Below are positions 59,696 to 64,000 of a stretch of 64,000 bases of DNA, one piece after another. Positions within the stretch are counted from its first letter, which is position 1, and the number at the start of each line of letters is the position of its first letter. The stretch lies in the NCBI RefSeq assembly GCF_050589625.1, contig NZ_JBNGOP010000010.1:94272-158271 (forward strand). Direction: 5' to 3'. The notes beneath the pieces are model-generated. The model saw only the letters and a list, made by a program, of their open reading frames with translations, had not been told where the DNA came from and searched no databases. Source of the stretch: Pelagihabitans sp947500445. GTDB taxonomy: Bacteria; Bacteroidota; Bacteroidia; Flavobacteriales; Flavobacteriaceae. A program made the position numbers and the translations under genes.

Positions 59696-60762
59696 AACAA
59701 CCGAAACTGTCCATCCTTATGTTGGCGGTGCAGGGATTTGTTCAAACCGGGAAAGTGTTTGTCCTTAAAATAGCGACGTCGGGCCAAACGCACCATACTA
59801 TGGATTTGTTCCGCAATTTTCCCCTCGCCCCTGTTTCGCAATCCGAAGCGGCTATCGTTTAGGGTGCCGCCATGACATTCCTGAATTTGATGCAGTACCT
59901 TGTCGGCTTTGTCCGGAAGGGTCTTTTGTAGCCATTGTGTAAAAATTTGACCGATGGCACCGTTGAGCCGAACTATGGTGATCCCAAAAGAACAGGCGCC
60001 GTTTTCGGAGACCGCTCTGGCCAAATTCATGATTTCATGGCTGTTTATTCCGGGAATGATCGGGGCCAGCATGGCATTAACGGGAATACCGTTTTCCGAT
60101 AGTACCCGTATGGTCTCCAACCTTTTTTTAATGGAAGCCGTACGGGGTTCCAAAATACGGCGGGTCTCTTCCAGAAGGGAAGTCACCGAAACGTTGACCC
60201 CGACCAGTCCATCCTCATGCAAGGCTTTTAACAACTCCAGATCGCGGAGGATCAAACTGTTTTTGGTGATGATTCCCACGGGATGTTTGTACTTTAAAAA
60301 CACCTCAAGGCATTCCCGGGTTATCCCGTACTTTTTTTCTGCCGGCTGGTAACAGTCGGTATTGCCCGATAGTACTATGGTCTTGGCCTCCCAGTGTTTA
60401 CTTTTCAGCTTTTTTTCAAGCAGTTGTGCGGCCTGTTTTTTAACCAATATCTTACGCTCAAAATCGAGACCGGCGCTATACCCCCAAAACTCATGGGTGT
60501 TTCGCGCATAACAGTAGATGCACCCATGCTCACACCCTTGATAGGGGTTCATGGAATATTCCATGCCCACATCTGGGCTGGTAACCTTGTTTACAATGGT
60601 TTTTGGAAAAATGGGAAGGTATTGGGTATGGTTATTATCCGCTTGCTCCCCGTCAACACGGCAAAATTCCAAAAAGTCGTCCCGTGTCTCGTGGCGGAAC
60701 TCCAGAAATCTATTAAAGGTGTTTTCTTGTGCTCCCCGTCCCTTAAGATACTTGTCCGACAT
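59692..60762 (-). CDS. PA0069 family radical SAM protein
   Basis: The 356-residue protein has the radical SAM cysteines in GCEHGCIYCYAR (CxxxCxxC) near residue 80, with the upstream MNPYQGCEHGC context that defines the PA0069/SplB-like family. VLSGNTDCYQPAEKKYGITR and the C-terminal SRFGLRNRGEGKIAEQI are further family marks. SplB-like members act on DNA lesions, but this subfamily is not characterised. The upstream region holds a perfect 17-bp inverted repeat beginning 9 bp from the start codon. Confidence 0.92.
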   Translation of the reverse strand: MSDKYLKGRGAQENTFNRFLEFRHETRDDFLEFCRVDGEQADNNHTQYLPIFPKTIVNKVTSPDVGMEYSMNPYQGCEHGCIYCYARNTHEFWGYSAGLDFERKILVKKQAAQLLEKKLKSKHWEAKTIVLSGNTDCYQPAEKKYGITRECLEVFLKYKHPVGIITKNSLILRDLELLKALHEDGLVGVNVSVTSLLEETRRILEPRTASIKKRLETIRVLSENGIPVNAMLAPIIPGINSHEIMNLARAVSENGACSFGITIVRLNGAIGQIFTQWLQKTLPDKADKVLHQIQECHGGTLNDSRFGLRNRGEGKIAEQIHSMVRLARRRYFKDKHFPGLNKSLHRQHKDGQFRLF

Positions 60763-60770
60763 AAAATTTG

Positions 60771-60812
60771 ATTATTGGAATTAATCCAAAAATATGGATT
60801 AATTCCAATAAT
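60771..60812. promoter_or_regulatory. perfect 17-bp inverted repeat before the radical SAM gene
   Basis: ATTATTGGAATTAATCC and its exact reverse complement flank an 8-base AAAAATAT centre. Each arm is also close to a palindrome (TTGGA..TTAA..TCC), so a pair of operator sites or a leader hairpin in the 5' region of the reverse-strand gene are both possible. Confidence 0.72.
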
Positions 60813-60901
60813 TGTTTCGTGCCTATGTTAAAGATTCATAGATGTGCCTTACCAGCGTCCATTTAGTACCAAATGGTAACAGCGGTCGAAAAATGGACCA
60901 A

Positions 60902-60909
60902 TAGCTTTG
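60902..60909 (+). promoter_or_regulatory. possible -7 box of the START-like/Crp operon
   Basis: TAGCTTTG matches TAnnTTTG and lies 24 bp before the ATG at 60934. A -33 TTG is not clear. Confidence 0.4.
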
Positions 60910-60933
60910 TAGCCTAATGCGTAAGTAAAAATC

Positions 60934-61512
60934 ATGCGAATAGTAACGCTGTTAAGTCTGATTGTTATTGCAACAACATTTGTAAAAGCTCAGGGCAAAA
61001 ATTATCCGGAAACGGTCGTTTCAGTCGATATCGAAAGTACATTATCTCCAAAAGAAACGTTTGAATACATTGTTCCCATTCCCTTGGAACATATTTTCCA
61101 ACCGTATAAGAACATACCGGGAATTGACAGTACGAGCAATAAAGAACCCTGGTATCGATCGGGGATGCGCAGGACCGTTTACTTTGATGATGGAACCTCT
61201 TCCGAAGAAACGCTTCTAAGTGTAACACCGCACACCGGTTTTACGTACAAAGTGAATGGTTTTACCAATTCTCTTAAAGGATTGATAAAACAAATTAATG
61301 GCAGTTGGACATTTACCGAAACCGAAGTGGGTAAAATTCATATTCGTTGGACCTACCAATTTGTTCCAAAGAATTTTTTTGCTCGGTTGCTGATCCATAC
61401 AATTGTAAAGAAACGAATGAAAACGCCAATGACCAATGCCTTGACCAAAATGAAAGATGAGTTGGAAAGTGGCAATCTGTACCGTTACGAAAGAAGCGTA
61501 GGAAATTGGTAA
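60934..61512 (+). CDS. exported START/SRPBCC-like protein
   Basis: The 192-residue protein has a signal peptide (IVTLLSLIVIATTFVKAQ) and a START-like pattern: ESTLSPKETFEYIVPIPLEHIF at the start, RRTVYFDDGTSSEETLLSV, and a C-terminal helix (ARLLIHTIVKKRMKTPMTNA). Most SRPBCC proteins are cytoplasmic, so the signal peptide is notable. It probably binds a hydrophobic ligand. The Crp/Fnr regulator gene starts 10 bp downstream, so the two are co-transcribed. Confidence 0.75.
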   Translation: MRIVTLLSLIVIATTFVKAQGKNYPETVVSVDIESTLSPKETFEYIVPIPLEHIFQPYKNIPGIDSTSNKEPWYRSGMRRTVYFDDGTSSEETLLSVTPHTGFTYKVNGFTNSLKGLIKQINGSWTFTETEVGKIHIRWTYQFVPKNFFARLLIHTIVKKRMKTPMTNALTKMKDELESGNLYRYERSVGNW

Positions 61513-61522
61513 TTTAGCCGTA

Positions 61523-62095
61523 ATGGAGAGCCTGATCAACTATTTGTTACAATACGGACAACTAAATGCACAACAGGTCGAGTTGATTGAAAACTCGGTC
61601 AAATCGGTAACATTAGGTATTGGAGACTATTTTTCGGAGGCAGGGAAAACAGCCGATCAAGTTGCTTTCGTGCAAAAAGGAATTTTACGGGTATGCTATT
61701 ACAACAAAGAGGGTCAAGAAATTACCCGTTACTTTATTGAAGAAAATAATTTTGCGGTCGACTTGAATAGTTTTGATCTTCAAATTCCATCAGGGGAGTA
61801 TATTCAGGCCATTGTTCCTACACAATTAATTGTTTTTAACCGGGAACAACTCAAAAATCTTACGGATACGATCGTAACTTGGGACAAGATCATTGGCAAA
61901 ATAACCAACAAAGCATTGATGGAAAAAGTAAATAGAATAAGTCCAATGCTTGCGGAAGATGCAAAAACCAGATATACCGAATTCCATAATCGTTTCCCAA
62001 CCTTGGTCAACCGCATCCCATTGAAATACTTGGCTTCGTATATCGGTATCACAAAAAATTCTTTGAGTAGAATTCGCAAGGAATTGACAAAATAG
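61523..62095 (+). CDS. Crp/Fnr family transcriptional regulator
   Basis: The 190-residue protein has a cyclic-nucleotide-binding-like beta roll (SVTLGIGDYFSEAGKTADQV, then KGILRVCYYNKEGQEITRYF) and a C-terminal helix-turn-helix (IPLKYLASYIGITKNSLSRI). The cAMP-binding arginine motif is not seen, so the effector is unknown, as usual for these flavobacterial proteins. It forms a two-gene operon with the START-like protein 10 bp upstream and may control it. Confidence 0.92.
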   Translation: MESLINYLLQYGQLNAQQVELIENSVKSVTLGIGDYFSEAGKTADQVAFVQKGILRVCYYNKEGQEITRYFIEENNFAVDLNSFDLQIPSGEYIQAIVPTQLIVFNREQLKNLTDTIVTWDKIIGKITNKALMEKVNRISPMLAEDAKTRYTEFHNRFPTLVNRIPLKYLASYIGITKNSLSRIRKELTK

Positions 62096-62199
62096 AACAC
62101 TACCAAACATGCTGTTCCGCAATATACTTGTATGCCCTTTAGCGCGGATTAGGATTTAAAAAAGATACCGGAATCGAATACAAAATCAAAAAAAAGAGC

Positions 62200-63882
62200 T
62201 TACTCTTCCAAGTTCAGTGTGTCTTTGGGAATTTCGGGAACCGGGGTTGCAGTGGTGTCGATTAGAACACTGTCCAGAACTTGGGTCGGCTTCATATCCA
62301 GGTCGTCCGTTTTGTCAGGATACAGTTCTGCATCCGTAATACCTTCGGAAGCTTTCCAGGTTTCGCCCAGTTGATGGAGAATGGTACTGGTCCATTGGGA
62401 AGGGTGTTTGGCATCGATCCAGATGACATCGCGATATTCGGCGTCTACAAGCGCAAGGTCGGGTGTGGCCGCTCCATCGAACTGTTTGCTGTTCGTATCG
62501 CGGATGGCCGCAATGGTGCCCAGCACAAAAAGCCTTTTTTTACCGGCAAGCTCCTTAATAAAAGGACGAAATTCTACCGGTCGGTTTGCCGACCAATCGT
62601 ACTCTTTTCGCGATTCCACCACTTTTAACGGCATGGCGGATACTCCGGCCAATCCCTCCTTTTTCTTGGCGTGGTCGTAATAGTATAATTTGTTGGTGCC
62701 ATCCGCGGGAATTAATACGCTAAAGGCAAGACTGGTTCGCTCGTCACCAATGGGCTCCAGCCCGAACCAATGGTGTAGGCCGTTTGAGGCATCGACCTTC
62801 ATTCCTTCAAAATTGAAGTCCGTCACGTAGGGCTGCTGATTTTGATCTTGGGGCAATTCCGGTATTTTGACTGCGGTTTTCATATTCCATGGCAGCGGAT
62901 CGGTGAAACCACCCAAAAATTGAAGCGATTGCGCCTGTATGCGCGATATTTTTTCGGCCAGCGTGTTCTGCCCTTTTAAGTAGGGATGGTTTTTGATTTC
63001 CGATTGTGGAATATAGGTGCCCTTTCCGATAGTGACCCGTTCTACATAATCGTTGAGGTCATGTACCCCGGCGTCGATGACCATAACACCCCCATAGGTA
63101 GGATACGGAAAAAAGAAACCCTTCCATTTGATCAGGTTGACTACCTGTACCCATTTCCCATCATCGTTTTTCATGTAAAAAACATCACTGGGCTCCATGG
63201 TGAACAATTGAAATAAGTTGAAGCGCTGTACTACGGCATTATAGGTGTTGCGGCTAAAGGCCAGGGACTCTCCAATGGAAAATGTTACCGGAATACGGTT
63301 TTCGTTCGAAAAACGGGGAAACGGCGAGGTGCTCTCTACGGTAAATAGCTCCTCTGTATTGTCGTTCATGCGCTGCCAGGTGTACTCCTTGGCCGGTTGT
63401 ACCGCCATGGTCCATTGGTTGGTACTGTCCAAACGTACCAACTGGGGCAGGGATACCTCTTGTGTTTCGCCTATGGACTCGTAGGCCATGGTAACGATGT
63501 TGTTGAAAGGCTGGATCCGTTCGTTCTGGGTCAACGGAAGTTCGTCAAGCGCTATCAGGTTCAAGTTTTTGTACACGTTATAGGTTTGCATATACTGGTA
63601 GAGGTTCAGCTTAAACCCCGCGAACCACAGACTGGCAAAAAAAGCAACGATTCCGGTCAGGATCAACACCCGCCTTCCCGCGCCTATCGCATTTCTAAAT
63701 TTGGATAGCGTAAACCAAAGGAAGCCTGCGGACAGGAGGAGGATGAAAATATACTTGCGCAAAAACAATAGCGCCGGTTGGTAATCGTCCCTTAGGAAAA
63801 ATAGTAACCCTACCAGAACGATACCGATCAGCACGATAATGCGTTTTTGTTTTTTTCCTTTTTGCCAAAATTTCTTGATCAT
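62200..63882 (-). CDS. large membrane-anchored protein of unknown function
   Basis: The 560-residue protein has three N-terminal membrane helices (about residues 14-29, 38-57 and 72-92) and a long periplasmic-looking domain with mixed alpha/beta character, including NRIPVTFSIGESLAFSRNTY and YTWQRMNDNTEELFTV. No catalytic motif is apparent. The end is Pro/Thr/Asp-rich (TATPVPEIPKDTLNLEE). It converges on the Crp gene. I do not recognise the family. Confidence 0.78.
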   Translation of the reverse strand: MIKKFWQKGKKQKRIIVLIGIVLVGLLFFLRDDYQPALLFLRKYIFILLLSAGFLWFTLSKFRNAIGAGRRVLILTGIVAFFASLWFAGFKLNLYQYMQTYNVYKNLNLIALDELPLTQNERIQPFNNIVTMAYESIGETQEVSLPQLVRLDSTNQWTMAVQPAKEYTWQRMNDNTEELFTVESTSPFPRFSNENRIPVTFSIGESLAFSRNTYNAVVQRFNLFQLFTMEPSDVFYMKNDDGKWVQVVNLIKWKGFFFPYPTYGGVMVIDAGVHDLNDYVERVTIGKGTYIPQSEIKNHPYLKGQNTLAEKISRIQAQSLQFLGGFTDPLPWNMKTAVKIPELPQDQNQQPYVTDFNFEGMKVDASNGLHHWFGLEPIGDERTSLAFSVLIPADGTNKLYYYDHAKKKEGLAGVSAMPLKVVESRKEYDWSANRPVEFRPFIKELAGKKRLFVLGTIAAIRDTNSKQFDGAATPDLALVDAEYRDVIWIDAKHPSQWTSTILHQLGETWKASEGITDAELYPDKTDDLDMKPTQVLDSVLIDTTATPVPEIPKDTLNLEE

Positions 63883-64000
63883 GTTTTTAGTTTTAAATAC
63901 TGCGTATTTAGTAGTAAGTATGTAGTCAATAGTGTCCGGTTGTAACTAAAAGATTTTCAATTGGTTGCAATTGTCGTTCTTTGAAATTTGAAATTCGTTC

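Noticed and set aside
1..64000. tRNA, rRNA, tmRNA and other standard RNA genes
   Set aside because: I searched by eye for T-loop (GTTCGAATC-type) and CCA-end patterns on both strands and found none that fold properly; a tRNAscan or Infernal run would settle it.
1..64000. Insertion sequences, integrases or prophage genes
   Set aside because: No transposase, recombinase or phage structural protein is recognisable in any open frame, and composition is fairly even throughout.

Overview
The window looks like a chromosomal segment of a marine-type flavobacterium (phylum Bacteroidota, family Flavobacteriaceae by inference). Supporting signs are a secreted enzyme ending in a type IX secretion (T9SS) sorting domain, promoters that fit the Bacteroidota pattern TTG-N19/20-TAnnTTTG, an ECF sigma / FecR / TonB-receptor locus with an STN signalling domain, a LytTR regulator paired with a TPR histidine kinase, GMC and Gfo/Idh/MocA oxidoreductases with twin-arginine leaders, and scarce Shine-Dalgarno sequences. 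I see no tRNA, rRNA, CRISPR array, transposase or prophage gene.

Bases 1-12.3 kb hold a sugar-oxidation neighbourhood. There are two paralogous GMC flavoproteins with a three-cysteine motif, a Tat/lipoprotein gluconate-dehydrogenase subunit-3 partner, three xylose-isomerase-like TIM barrels, a Gfo/Idh oxidoreductase, and a large T9SS-exported glycosidase-like protein. A second, Tat-exported Gfo/Idh protein lies at 57.5 kb. Together they fit periplasmic oxidation and further conversion of sugars or glycosides through 3-keto intermediates, but the substrate is unknown.

Bases 12.3-19.3 kb are class Ia ribonucleotide reductase (nrdB, nrdA) between two unusually long gene-poor stretches of about 1.7 kb, which carry hairpins, palindromic repeats and a few candidate micro-ORFs. 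Bases 19.3-28.2 kb hold the LytTR/histidine kinase pair, DUF3109, MarC, an S41 C-terminal protease, a dCMP deaminase, a HupE/UreJ protein and a HAMP sensor kinase whose start codon lies in a 19-bp inverted repeat. Bases 28.4-32.1 kb carry an ArsR-SRPBCC-DUF4287/5655 operon with a readable promoter and twin palindromic operators, followed by an enoyl-CoA hydratase and a secreted protein of unknown function.

Bases 32.2-37.9 kb are small and membrane proteins (EcsC, MATE, a compact three-gene operon with a near-consensus promoter, a 47-residue membrane peptide with its own terminator). Bases 38-44 kb are the FecI/FecR/TonB-receptor system with a divergent duplicated lipoprotein and ferrochelatase. 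Bases 44-64 kb hold a giant TraB/GumN protein, a BNR/sortilin-like protein, a divergent AraC/PhyH-dioxygenase pair, HemJ, TerB-DnaJ, bacilliredoxin, PlsC, an HD hydrolase, a Gfo/Idh protein, a PA0069-type radical SAM protein, a START-like/Crp pair and a large unknown membrane protein.

The signal that ordinary annotation would miss is non-coding. A 26-bp palindrome with ATACCATTT / AAAATGGTAT arms recurs about a dozen times in intergenic DNA, often right after stop codons. A separate 97-bp, three-hairpin element occurs twice at about 94 percent identity, and its differences lie in loops and spacers or preserve pairing as G-U wobbles.
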